From: JAVBQG01 sp031549185 | Lineage (GTDB): Bacteria > Synergistota > Synergistia > Synergistales > Synergistaceae | Direction: 5' to 3' | NCBI GenBank assembly: GCA_031549185.1 | Contig: JAVBQG010000006.1 | Span: 88,578-152,577 of the forward strand | DNA: 64,000 nucleotides | In this document: positions 24,435 through 31,801 of the stretch, piece after piece | Layout of the letters: each line of letters begins with the position of its first letter | Position numbering within the stretch: the first letter of the stretch is position 1 | The notes under the pieces: model-generated | Told to the model about the DNA's origin: nothing | Databases searched by the model: none | The model's input: only the letters and a program-made list of their open reading frames with translations | Made by a program: the position numbers and the translations under genes

Positions 24435-24845
24435 ATGGTCATGATTAAAGGCATAAGCCACATTACCCTCATCGTCCAAAATTTAGACAAAGCCTCCGCT
24501 TTTTTTCGCGACATTTTTGGTGCGGAAGAGGTTTATTCAAGTGGAGAGAAACAATTCTCGCTCTACGCTGAAAAATTCTTTCTGATAAAGGACCTCTGGC
24601 TCTGCATCATGGAGGGTGACTCTCTCGGCCAACGTACCTACAACCATATCGCCTTTCAGGTTTCCGAAAACGACTTCGATTCATACGTTTCAAAGATTAG
24701 GGCGGCAGGCGGCGATATTCGTCCAGAACGCCCTCGCGTAGAGGGTGAGGGGCGCTCGATCTATTTTTATGATTTCGACAACCATCTTTTCGAGCTTCAC
24801 ACGGGGAATCTCCGGGACAGGTTGAAATCCTATAGTCAGACTTGA
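24435..24845 (+). CDS. fosX: Fosfomycin-resistance protein FosX (VOC fold)
   Basis: 136 residues. HITLIVQNLDKASAFFRDIF, SSGEKQFSL, KFFLIKDLWLCIMEGDSL, TYNHIAFQV, PERPRVEGEGRSIYFYDFDNHLFELH match FosX (Mn2+-dependent hydrolase that opens the fosfomycin epoxide), including the metal ligands H9, the His of YNHIAF and the Glu of LFELH. The RPRVEGEGRSIYFYDFDNHL block separates FosX from FosA and FosB. Start uncertain: ATG at 24435 or 24441, the latter aligning better with known FosX starts. It has lower GC than its neighbours and sits between two toxin-antitoxin pairs, which suggests lateral transfer. Confidence 0.9.
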   Translation: MVMIKGISHITLIVQNLDKASAFFRDIFGAEEVYSSGEKQFSLYAEKFFLIKDLWLCIMEGDSLGQRTYNHIAFQVSENDFDSYVSKIRAAGGDIRPERPRVEGEGRSIYFYDFDNHLFELHTGNLRDRLKSYSQT

Positions 24846-24876
24846 TTTTGCGATCTACTCTTCCTGTTGCCCTATC

Positions 24877-24912
24877 GCAAACGCGCCCCCCGGCCGCCGA
24901 GAGCGCGTTTGC
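24877..24912. terminator. Hairpin between fosX and the convergent toxin gene
   Basis: GCAAACGCGC pairs with GCGCGTTTGC across a C/G-rich 16-base loop. It may act as a bidirectional terminator; the T run is short. Confidence 0.55.
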
Positions 24913-24946
24913 GTGTGTTCGTGGCTATTGTACAGGTGAGCTCTCC

Positions 24947-25327
24947 TTACGTTTTGCCGATAAATTTCACACCGGGAAGGTTTTCGAAATGCTGATCCTG
25001 TGTAAAAATCGTCGCGTCGTAATCCTTTGCCGCCGCATAAATGATGCTGTCCGCCAAGGGCAAACCATAAAAAACTCCCAGCCTCGCAGCTTCGAGGGAG
25101 AGCTTCACGTCCAAGGGAACCAACGTGCCTTGCCCCATCGCCGACATGGCAATCAGGGCCGTCGTCTCGTCCTTGTCTCGCAGCAACACCTTGAAGACCT
25201 CGACGATGCAAATACTTGGAACGACGAGATGCTCCGTATCCTCGATCGCCGGAGCAAAAAAATCCGCCCTTGCGCCGTCGGCGAAATACTCGAGCCACCC
25301 GCACGAGTCGACCAGATTGCAACTCAC
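24947..25327 (-). CDS. PIN-domain toxin (VapC-like)
   Basis: 126 residues. PIN residues are D7 in NLVDSCGW, E43 in CIVEVFK, D93 in PLADSII and D111 in FTQDQHF, a full acidic set for Mg2+-dependent RNA cleavage. The start overlaps the end of the AbrB-type antitoxin gene by 4 bases, so the two form one operon. It resembles the vapC at 3288 only in fold, so it is an independent module. Confidence 0.88.
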   Translation of the reverse strand: MSCNLVDSCGWLEYFADGARADFFAPAIEDTEHLVVPSICIVEVFKVLLRDKDETTALIAMSAMGQGTLVPLDVKLSLEAARLGVFYGLPLADSIIYAAAKDYDATIFTQDQHFENLPGVKFIGKT

Positions 25328-25539
25328 ACTCGGTCTGCTTCCCGCTCCACGTTCGTGTCGATTCCCCTGGCGATGCCGCGGAGCGAGCGGATTGGTTTTA
25401 TCGGGATCAGCTCGATGCGCCCGTCGTAGGAGATCATTTTCATCTGCCCACCGGCGACTAGACCAACGCGTTCCCTCGTTTTACGCGGTATTACAATCTG
25501 ATATTTCGAGGAGACGGTCACGGTTTCCATGTTTTCCAC
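25324..25539 (-). CDS. AbrB/MazE-type antitoxin
   Basis: About 71 residues from a GTG at 25539 with GAGGAG nine bases upstream; an ATG at 25545 and one at 25530 are alternatives. VTVSSKYQIVIPRKTRERVGLVAGGQMKMISYDGRIELIP is a SpoVT-AbrB swapped-hairpin DNA-binding domain. The short C-terminal tail should bind the PIN toxin. It probably autoregulates the operon. Confidence 0.85.
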   Translation of the reverse strand: MENMETVTVSSKYQIVIPRKTRERVGLVAGGQMKMISYDGRIELIPIKPIRSLRGIARGIDTNVEREADRV

Positions 25540-25571
25540 AATCATCAACTCCTCTCATATCGAATTATAGC

Positions 25572-25602
25572 AAAAGCGCCCCCGGTAGCCGAGGGCGCTT
25601 TT
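25572..25602 (-). terminator. Terminator of the DEAD-box helicase gene
   Basis: On the minus strand AAAAGCGCCC and GGGCGCTTTT form a 10-bp stem around an 11-base loop; the terminal A/T bases give the U-rich end in either direction. It lies 15 bases after the helicase stop. Confidence 0.8.
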
Positions 25603-25617
25603 GCGTTATGGTCGATG

Positions 25618-27459
25618 CTAGTATTTCCTGCCTCTGGAGGCTCTCTCCGTCCGCTCGGAACGCTCTCCCCTGTCGCCGTCGCGGCGGCCTCTGTAGGAGG
25701 AGTGAGAGGAGGATGCCCGCTCGGGCCTGCCGCCGTCGCGGCCGCTGTACGAGCGGCCCTCGCCGCCCTTCGGCAGGGCGCGGATCGCCGTGCAGACAAG
25801 GCCTTCCTTCGTCATCTTCGACTTGCGCGACTCCAGCAGCTCCGCAGCCTTCGAGGAGAGCTCGACAGAGGCCGAGTTCTCACGCAGGCGGATGTTGCCC
25901 ACGTCCTCGCGGCTGATGCCCATCGAGCGGCAGATCGCGCCCAGCAGCGCGCCGACCTCCCAGCCCTCGTTGCGGCCCTCGCCGAGCTGCAGCTGCACGC
26001 CGCCCTCCATACTCGGACGCGCCGGGCGCGAGGAACCGCCGAAGCGGTCGCCGCGTCCACCACGCGCGCCGGCGCCCGACGAATCGCCGCGGTTCCTGTC
26101 GCGGCTCATCTCGGACTCGACGTCCGCACGGATCGAATAACCCTGCGGCGTATCGCCGTACGCCTTGGCGAGGAGTCCGGCGACCATCAGGCGCGCCTCT
26201 TCCTTCTCCATCAGCTCGTCGGCCCAGGCGTGATACTCGTCGCTCTCCAGCGCGTGGTCCAGCAGGAGCGTCTCGAAACGCGCCTTCGACTGGCCCTTGA
26301 TCTCGGCCTCGTCGGGCGCGGGGATGATCTGCATCTGCAGGTTGGTGCCGTGGATCATCTGCTTGAACTGGCGCGCCTCGCGGCTCGTCAGCAGTACGAG
26401 GTTCGAACCTTCGTGTCCCGCGCGGCCGGTGCGGCCACTGCGATGGACGAAGGCCTCCAGGTTGCCTGGCAGGCCGTACTGGATGACGTGACTGACGCCG
26501 TCGATGTCCAAACCCCTCGCCGCGACGTCGGTCGCCACCAGCAACATGACTCTGCCGCCGCGCAGGGAGGCGAGCGCGTTGTTGCGCTCGCGCTGGCTCA
26601 TGTCGCCGTGGATGGCGCAGGCGCGGAAGCCCTCGTCGCAGAGCCGGTCGGCGATGTCCTGCGTCTCGACCTTGGTCGCGCAGAAGAGCAGCGCGCGCGA
26701 CGGGTTTTCCCACAGCAGGACGTTGGCCAGGCCCTCGAAGCGCTTGCGCCCGGGAATGACGTACGTCTTCTGCGCGATGTCCTCGTGGCACGCCACGTCG
26801 GAGACCAGCGAGACCTTGCGCGGCGCGTCGAGGTACTTGCGCGCGAGCGAGACGACCTCCGGCGGCATTGTTGCCGAGAAGAGCCAGGTCTTCTCCAGCT
26901 TCTCCATGCCGCTCATGATCGCCTCCAGCTCGTCGCGGAAGCCCATGTCCAGCATGTGGTCGCCCTCGTCGAGCACGAGAACCCTCACGTTCTCCGTGTG
27001 GAACGAGCCGCGGCGCAGATGGTCGAGCACGCGCCCCGGCGTACCCACCACGACCGTCGCGCCCTCGCGAAGCATACGCATCTGGCGCTCCATGTCGAGG
27101 CCGCCCACGAGCGTCGCCACCCGCGCGCCGAGGTCGGCGCCGAGCCACGCAAATTCGCGCGCCGTCTGCTGCGCCAGCTCTCTCGTCGGCGACAGCACCA
27201 GCACCTGCGGTTCTCTCGTTGCATGATCCATCTGGTTGTAAATCGGAAGGGCAAATGCGAGGGTCTTTCCCGATCCCGTCCGCGCCTGCACGATGAGGTC
27301 TCCCTCTGTGAGCGCGTTGTCCTCTAAAATGCGGACCTGCACCGGCATCGGCGCGGTAAAGCCCTTGCGGGCGATTGCTTTCATCAATTCCGGGCGCAGA
27401 TTGAAATCTTCAAAGCGCACAGTGGTCTCCACTGTTGTTTCCTGTAGTTCTGTATTCAT
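25618..27459 (-). CDS. DEAD-box-type ATP-dependent RNA helicase with DEGD motif
   Basis: 613 residues from the ATG at 27459 (GGGAGG five bases upstream). Helicase motifs in order: Q motif FTAPMPVQ, Walker A ARTGSGKT, PTRELAQQ, GTPGRVLDH, VLDEGDHMLDMGF (DEGD instead of DEAD), SATMPPE, HGDMSQRERN, ATDVAARGLDI and HRSGRTGRAG. An RNA-binding DbpA-type domain lies at about residues 515-590. A Gly/Arg/Ser-rich disordered tail follows, as in DeaD/CshA helicases. Expected role: RNA remodelling in ribosome assembly or RNA decay. The Ala-to-Gly change in motif II is unusual but may be tolerated. No neighbouring gene appears functionally linked. Confidence 0.9.
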   Translation of the reverse strand: MNTELQETTVETTVRFEDFNLRPELMKAIARKGFTAPMPVQVRILEDNALTEGDLIVQARTGSGKTLAFALPIYNQMDHATREPQVLVLSPTRELAQQTAREFAWLGADLGARVATLVGGLDMERQMRMLREGATVVVGTPGRVLDHLRRGSFHTENVRVLVLDEGDHMLDMGFRDELEAIMSGMEKLEKTWLFSATMPPEVVSLARKYLDAPRKVSLVSDVACHEDIAQKTYVIPGRKRFEGLANVLLWENPSRALLFCATKVETQDIADRLCDEGFRACAIHGDMSQRERNNALASLRGGRVMLLVATDVAARGLDIDGVSHVIQYGLPGNLEAFVHRSGRTGRAGHEGSNLVLLTSREARQFKQMIHGTNLQMQIIPAPDEAEIKGQSKARFETLLLDHALESDEYHAWADELMEKEEARLMVAGLLAKAYGDTPQGYSIRADVESEMSRDRNRGDSSGAGARGGRGDRFGGSSRPARPSMEGGVQLQLGEGRNEGWEVGALLGAICRSMGISREDVGNIRLRENSASVELSSKAAELLESRKSKMTKEGLVCTAIRALPKGGEGRSYSGRDGGRPERASSSHSSYRGRRDGDRGERSERTERASRGRKY

Positions 27460-27724
27460 ATGGACCTCCCCATCTTCGCATCCTGTACAAAAATCCTTCA
27501 ACAAGTGGTACGCGAAGTGGGCGGTAAAACCGCGAGGCCCCCATCAAGGATTGCTGCAACCGGGATTGCGATATCTGCCCGACTACGGAGATTCAAAATC
27601 ACCGCTCGGCACAAAAGAGAATTATATCAGGTAATCGTAAAAAAGCTAGGTAGATATGCCTAGAATGATTCTGGAGCGACACGTGGCGCGACGGTATAAT
27701 TTATCGGAGCAGACGCGTGAAGGA

Positions 27725-27925
27725 CCTCCCCTCGGCTTGCTTCGCGCGCCGAGCCCCCTCTGAAGAGGGGACCAAGGAGGATATAAATTCTTTCGGGTCC
27801 TTTGGCCGCTTCGCCGAAGCACTTTCGCGGGAATATTTTCAAACCTAAGGCAGAATACAACGAGAAACATCCTCGTCCCCCTCTTCAGAGGGGCTCGGCG
27901 CGCAAAAAGCGCGCCGAGTGGGAGG
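27725..27925. repeat. Long palindromic repeat, family B, copy 2
   Basis: The left arm CCTCCCCTCGGCTTGCTTCG...GCCCCCTCTGAAGAGG pairs imperfectly with the right arm CCCCTCTTCAGAGGGGCTCGG...GCGCGCCGAGTGGGAGG. The arms correspond to those at 2933-3136. It occupies most of the 27460-27946 gap between the divergent helicase and ornithine-racemase genes, so it lies in the leader of the latter. I see no gene in this gap. Confidence 0.75.
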
Positions 27926-27946
27926 CTTTTCAAAAGGGGGATTGTC

Positions 27947-29044
27947 GTGGAGCGTTATCCGATTCTTGAAATCGATCAGGAACTCGTCCGCCGCAACGGC
28001 ACCATCATCCGGGAGCTCTGCCTGAACGGGGGGATCGAACCGGCGGCGGTCGTAAAAGGCTACAACGCGCTGGACATCATCATGGAGCCGATCGTGGAGG
28101 CCGGCTACAGGACGCTGACGAGCTCTCGCATTCCGCACCTCGTAGCGATCCGCGAGAGGAAGTACCCGGTCGACACGATGCTCCTCCGCATCCCCATGGC
28201 CTCGGAGGCGGGCGACGTGGTTCGCTTCGCCGACATCAGCCTGAACTCGGAGCTCGAGACGATCGACCTGCTGAACCGGGCGGCGCGGAACATCGGCCTC
28301 AAACACCGGATCGTCCTGATGCGCGACCTCGGCGACCTGCGCGAGGGCATCTTCGAGCGCGAGCGCTTCGTCGAGACGGCGTGCAAGGTCGAGAGCGACT
28401 TCCCCGGCATCGTACTGTACGGCGTCGGCACAAACCTCAGCTGCTACGGCTCGGTGGTACCGACGAACGAGAACCTGTCGCGGCTGGTGGAGGACGCCCG
28501 CGAGATCGAGCGGCGGATCGGCCGCAGGCTCGACATCGTCTCCGGCGGCGGGACGACCTCCATCCCGCTGCTCGCGCACGGCGACATGCCGGAGGGGGTC
28601 AACCACCTGCGCGTGGGGGAGGCGACGATCCTGTCCCACGACCTGGCCGGCTTCTACGGATGCCCTATTCCCGGCCACACGAACGATACGCTCACGCTGA
28701 AGGCCCAGATCGTCGAGATCGGCGAGAAGCCGACGCACCCGGTCGGAGTCCTCGGTGTCAACTGTTTCGGCGAGATGCCCATCTACAACGACAGAGGCAT
28801 ACGGCGGCGCGCCATTCTGGCGATCGGCGCCTACGACGTCGGCGACCCGGCCAAGCTCGTCCCGGTCGACAGCGGGATCGAAGTCCTCGGATCGAGCAGC
28901 GACCACACGATCATCGACATTCACGACAGCAAAATACCTTACAAACTGGGCGACCCCGTGGCCTTCACGCTCTGCTATCAGAATATGCTCTTCGCCACGT
29001 CGAACCCCTTCATAGCAAAGGAGAAAGCGAGAAGAAAAAAATGA
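27947..29044 (+). CDS. orr: Ornithine racemase-like PLP enzyme (alanine racemase fold)
   Basis: 365 residues from a GTG start after AGGGGG. The PLP lysine is K37 in AAVVKGYNA. LLRIPMASEAGDVVRFADISLNSELETI, VLMRDLGDLREGIF, GVGTNLSCYG, SGGGTTSIPL, LRVGEA and VDSGIEVLGSSSDHTIIDI closely follow the ornithine racemase (Orr) family of amino-acid-fermenting anaerobes, which interconverts L- and D-ornithine at the start of oxidative ornithine breakdown. The gene overlaps the next one by 4 bases (ATGA). The D-ornithine aminomutase and diaminopentanoate dehydrogenase genes normally following orr are not here, so the substrate in this operon is uncertain. Confidence 0.82.
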   Translation: MERYPILEIDQELVRRNGTIIRELCLNGGIEPAAVVKGYNALDIIMEPIVEAGYRTLTSSRIPHLVAIRERKYPVDTMLLRIPMASEAGDVVRFADISLNSELETIDLLNRAARNIGLKHRIVLMRDLGDLREGIFERERFVETACKVESDFPGIVLYGVGTNLSCYGSVVPTNENLSRLVEDAREIERRIGRRLDIVSGGGTTSIPLLAHGDMPEGVNHLRVGEATILSHDLAGFYGCPIPGHTNDTLTLKAQIVEIGEKPTHPVGVLGVNCFGEMPIYNDRGIRRRAILAIGAYDVGDPAKLVPVDSGIEVLGSSSDHTIIDIHDSKIPYKLGDPVAFTLCYQNMLFATSNPFIAKEKARRKK

Positions 29045-30096
29045 AGACACTTAGACTGTGCATGGCCGGTTTCGGCAACGTCGGGAAACGCTTCCTGAGG
29101 CTTCTGCAGGAGAAGGAGGCTTATCTGGCGGATACGTATGGCTATCGTTTTCTTCTCACCGGCGTCTGTTCGCCGTCGAGAGGAATTCTGGCGAAGGACG
29201 ACGGCCTTTCGATCGACGAACTCCTTTCCCTCGCGGAGAGCGGGCGCACGTTCGAGGCCCTGCCGGAGCACTTTACCACCTGGAGCGAACGGGGCGCGGA
29301 GGACATGATCGACCGCTGCCGCGCCGACGTCTTCCTCGAACTCTCGACGCTGTCGATCAAGGATGGCGAGCCCGCCACGAGTTACATCGCGCACGCGTTC
29401 GACCGCGGCATGCACGCCGTCACCGCCAACAAGGGGCCGGAGGCCTGGCACTTCGACCGCCTGCGCCAAAAGGCGCGCGAAACCGGAAGAGAGTATCTCT
29501 ACGAGACCGCCGTGATGGACGGGACGCCGGTCTTCAACCTCGCGCGCGAGACGCTGCACGGCTGCGAGATCCTGGGGATCAAGGGCATCCTGAACGGCAC
29601 TTCTAACTTCGTCCTCCACCAGCTCGAGCACGGCTCGACCTTCGACGAGGCGATCCGAGAGGCCCAGCGGCTGCAGTTCGCCGAGGCCGACCCCTCGATG
29701 GACGTGGACGGCTGGGACGGCGCGGCCAAGATCTGCGCGATGGCGAACGTCCTGATGGGCGCGACGCTCGACCCGACCAAGGTCGAGCGCCAGAGCATCG
29801 CGTCGGTCACGGCCGAGGAGATTCGCGAGGCGAAGGCGGAGGGCTGCCGCATCAAGTACATCTGCCGGGCGGAGCGGAACGAGACGGGCCATGTGCGCCT
29901 GAGCGTGCTGCCGACGATGATCCCGCTGGACGACGCCTACGCGTCGGTGAACGGCGCGTCGGCCGCCGTCACGCTCTACACGGACCTGGCGGGCGAGCTG
30001 ACGATCGTACAGACCGACCCCGGCATCCTGGAGACCGCCTACGGCGTCTACAGCGACCTGATCACGCTGGTCAAGCGGATCGAAAAAACTCGCTGA
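29041..30096 (+). CDS. Homoserine dehydrogenase-like NAD(P)-dependent oxidoreductase
   Basis: 351 residues with Rossmann motif MAGFGNVGKRF and the dehydrogenase block GILNGTSNFVLHQLEHG, AQRLQFAEADPSMDVDGWDGAAK. The catalytic-type Asp and Lys of DVDGWDGAAK are retained. It aligns over its length with the homoserine dehydrogenase at 20857 but is divergent in the substrate region (ETAVMDGTPVFNL versus SSVLSGTPLIGL). It is translationally coupled to the ornithine racemase-like gene, so it may act on a different amino aldehyde or amino-keto compound. A true second homoserine dehydrogenase remains possible. Confidence 0.75.
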   Translation: MKTLRLCMAGFGNVGKRFLRLLQEKEAYLADTYGYRFLLTGVCSPSRGILAKDDGLSIDELLSLAESGRTFEALPEHFTTWSERGAEDMIDRCRADVFLELSTLSIKDGEPATSYIAHAFDRGMHAVTANKGPEAWHFDRLRQKARETGREYLYETAVMDGTPVFNLARETLHGCEILGIKGILNGTSNFVLHQLEHGSTFDEAIREAQRLQFAEADPSMDVDGWDGAAKICAMANVLMGATLDPTKVERQSIASVTAEEIREAKAEGCRIKYICRAERNETGHVRLSVLPTMIPLDDAYASVNGASAAVTLYTDLAGELTIVQTDPGILETAYGVYSDLITLVKRIEKTR

Positions 30097-30109
30097 GTTT
30101 ATACGAAAA

Positions 30110-30151
30110 GGGCCGCCTCCGAGGAGGCGGCCCAATGATTGCTGTTTTTTT
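30110..30151 (+). terminator. Terminator after the racemase/dehydrogenase pair
   Basis: GGGCCGCCTCC pairs with GGAGGCGGCCC around a 2-base loop (30110-30133), and a T run follows at 30144-30151. Confidence 0.8.
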
Positions 30152-30153
30152 GG

Positions 30154-30231
30154 ACTAGAGACTGATAAGCTTTTTGTGGATAGATCTTTATTTACAGACA
30201 ACGCCAAAGTGAAGCTTATCATCTCTATCTA
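30154..30231. repeat. Imperfect inverted repeat between convergent genes
   Basis: CTAGAGACTGATAAGCTT on the left and AAGCTTATCATCTCTATCTAG on the right are near-complements separated by about 39 bases. It lies directly outside the left direct repeat of the Rpn element. It could be a second terminator or the trace of a mobile sequence. Confidence 0.5.
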
Positions 30232-30266
30232 GGGTCATTATATCACGTTTGTTTTTCAAGTCAACA

Positions 30267-30281
30267 GGATAAATTATTTTT
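30267..30281. repeat. Left 15-bp direct repeat flanking the Rpn gene
   Basis: GGATAAATTATTTTT here is identical to 31316-31330, on the other side of the Rpn-family gene. The match stops exactly at 15 bases on both sides. Confidence 0.6.
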
Positions 30282-30311
30282 ATTATGCCTTGCAATGTCG
30301 TCAGCGCGAAA

Positions 30312-31262
30312 TCAATGCATGAGCTTCCGGACTTCCTCCTCGGGGAGTTCGGTAACTTTGGCGATCTGATCGACGGTCATGCCGATCCCCAACATATTGC
30401 GCGCCGTCGCGAGCCGCCCTTCCCGGCGCCCCTTCTGGAGACCCTCCAGAAGACCTTCCTCTTTCCATTTCGGACCGTTGACCTGTTCCAGGATGGAGAC
30501 GTACATGATCTTTCCCTCCTTCTCCAGCTCGTTCTCGTATTGTACTATATCGAGCTGCAATTCTCTATCCCGAAGATCGACGATTCTCTCGATGAAGAGC
30601 AACAGCCGGCGTTTGTCCTCGTGGCTCCAGCCACGGTCGCCAAGAAGGCACAACAGTTCTCGCAGATAGGCGTGTTTCTGCCGCTCATCCTTCCGGCTCT
30701 TCAGGCCGCGTTGCGCCGCGCAGAGCGCGAGGTCGAAAGGATTGTCCGACGCCAGAAGCTCCCGCTCGTCCAGTTCGGATACGACGAGGTTGTTGTACTC
30801 GTACCTCGTCACCGTGTTGTAGAACCTGCTTTCGTAAAGTCGCGGTTCGCTCCCGGGGCGCCTGTCGGTGACGAGGGCCAGCGCGACCGACTCCCGCCTG
30901 AACATACAGAATATCAGGGACTTGTAATGGTACATGCGGAACGGCAGGCTTTCACCGCCCCGGCCCTGTACCTCCAGATGAAGGAGAACCCACTCGCTCG
31001 CCCCGTCCTTCAGCGGCACCTCCGCCAAGAGATCGACGTTGCGCTTCCCGCCCTTCACCTGGTACGTGGCCTTCTTCAGCTCCTTGTCCAGAAAGCGCGG
31101 CGGCGTCTTCGTGTCGGCGTCGGCGAAGAGGGTCGGGATGGCGCGCTCCAGCATCGGATAGAAGAACCGCTCGACTATGTCCTTCCAGAGAGAGTCGTCA
31201 TCCCGGCGATCCCTGCCTGTGTCTTCCGGTCTTCCCTCCGCGGTTCGTTCGCGTTTCGGCAT
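30312..31262 (-). CDS. Rpn-family recombination-promoting nuclease / PD-(D/E)XK transposase-like protein
   Basis: 316 residues, ATG preceded by GAGGTGG. The N-terminal domain has D-(...)-E-x-Q signatures of the PD-(D/E)XK fold: VDLLAEVPLKDGASEWVLLHLEVQGRGGESLPFRMYHYKSLIF, where E in LEVQG is part of the catalytic set. The C-terminal third is helical with a helix-turn-helix-like end (GMTVDQIAKVTELPEEEVRKLM). Rpn proteins are DNA endonucleases that promote RecA-independent recombination and are often annotated as transposases. The gene and its edges are bracketed by exact 15-bp direct repeats, consistent with insertion as a unit. Confidence 0.82.
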   Translation of the reverse strand: MPKRERTAEGRPEDTGRDRRDDDSLWKDIVERFFYPMLERAIPTLFADADTKTPPRFLDKELKKATYQVKGGKRNVDLLAEVPLKDGASEWVLLHLEVQGRGGESLPFRMYHYKSLIFCMFRRESVALALVTDRRPGSEPRLYESRFYNTVTRYEYNNLVVSELDERELLASDNPFDLALCAAQRGLKSRKDERQKHAYLRELLCLLGDRGWSHEDKRRLLLFIERIVDLRDRELQLDIVQYENELEKEGKIMYVSILEQVNGPKWKEEGLLEGLQKGRREGRLATARNMLGIGMTVDQIAKVTELPEEEVRKLMH

Positions 31263-31315
31263 ACTCTACCACCTCGTCGCCGAGTATACCAGCGATTAGC
31301 AGCTCATGTCACGCC

Positions 31316-31330
31316 GGATAAATTATTTTT
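31316..31330. repeat. Right 15-bp direct repeat flanking the Rpn gene
   Basis: GGATAAATTATTTTT, identical to 30267-30281. The two copies are separated by 1,034 bp that contain only the Rpn gene. Confidence 0.6.
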
Positions 31331-31349
31331 TGATATTACAAGCGATCAA

Positions 31350-31784
31350 TCAAGCCTCGATCGACGACAACGAATCTTTTTTCTTCCACCACTGCCTGAC
31401 GCCTCGCCGGAAAAGCAACGACATATTCGCGAAGCCCAGTAAAAAAATACAAGCAAAGCTCACAAATGCCAAGATCGACGACCACCAAATGTATGAAATA
31501 AATACAACATGTATAAACCCCAACAAGACGGGCAGTATGACAACCGCTTTCAGCCGAGGCGCTGTCAATAAAAGCACTCCGCTTAATGCCAGTAAGATCA
31601 GCAGGGAAACAGCGATAAAGACAGAGGAGGTCTTCGCCGCCACATAGATGGCCGTCGGCCCATCCGCTCTCCCAACGATCCCGATGCTCATCGCCTGGCG
31701 AACTGTCCAAGTAACGAAGGATAGCAGTATCCACAAAGGGATTAGTAGATCGACAACCCCGACGGCGATCTCACATTTTCTCAT
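31350..31784 (-). CDS. Small four-helix membrane protein with an OadB-like GxADGPT motif
   Basis: 144 residues from the ATG at 31784 (GGGGCG upstream); a GTG at 31805 overlapping the preceding stop is the alternative. Four hydrophobic segments are visible. Between the first and second lies SIGIVGRADGPTAIYVA, which closely resembles the GIIGGADGPT(S/A)I signature of the beta subunit of Na+-translocating decarboxylases (OadB, GcdB, MmdB), part of the Na+ path. The protein is far shorter than the roughly 400-residue beta subunits, so it is not a full subunit. It overlaps or abuts the enoyl-CoA hydratase gene, suggesting co-expression. Function unknown. Confidence 0.7.
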   Translation of the reverse strand: MRKCEIAVGVVDLLIPLWILLSFVTWTVRQAMSIGIVGRADGPTAIYVAAKTSSVFIAVSLLILLALSGVLLLTAPRLKAVVILPVLLGFIHVVFISYIWWSSILAFVSFACIFLLGFANMSLLFRRGVRQWWKKKDSLSSIEA

Positions 31785-31801
31785 GAACGCCCCGCACTGT
31801 A

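Noticed and set aside
25615..27327. 570-residue open frame on the + strand opposite the helicase
   Set aside because: All canonical helicase motifs are on the other strand; this frame has no recognisable domain.
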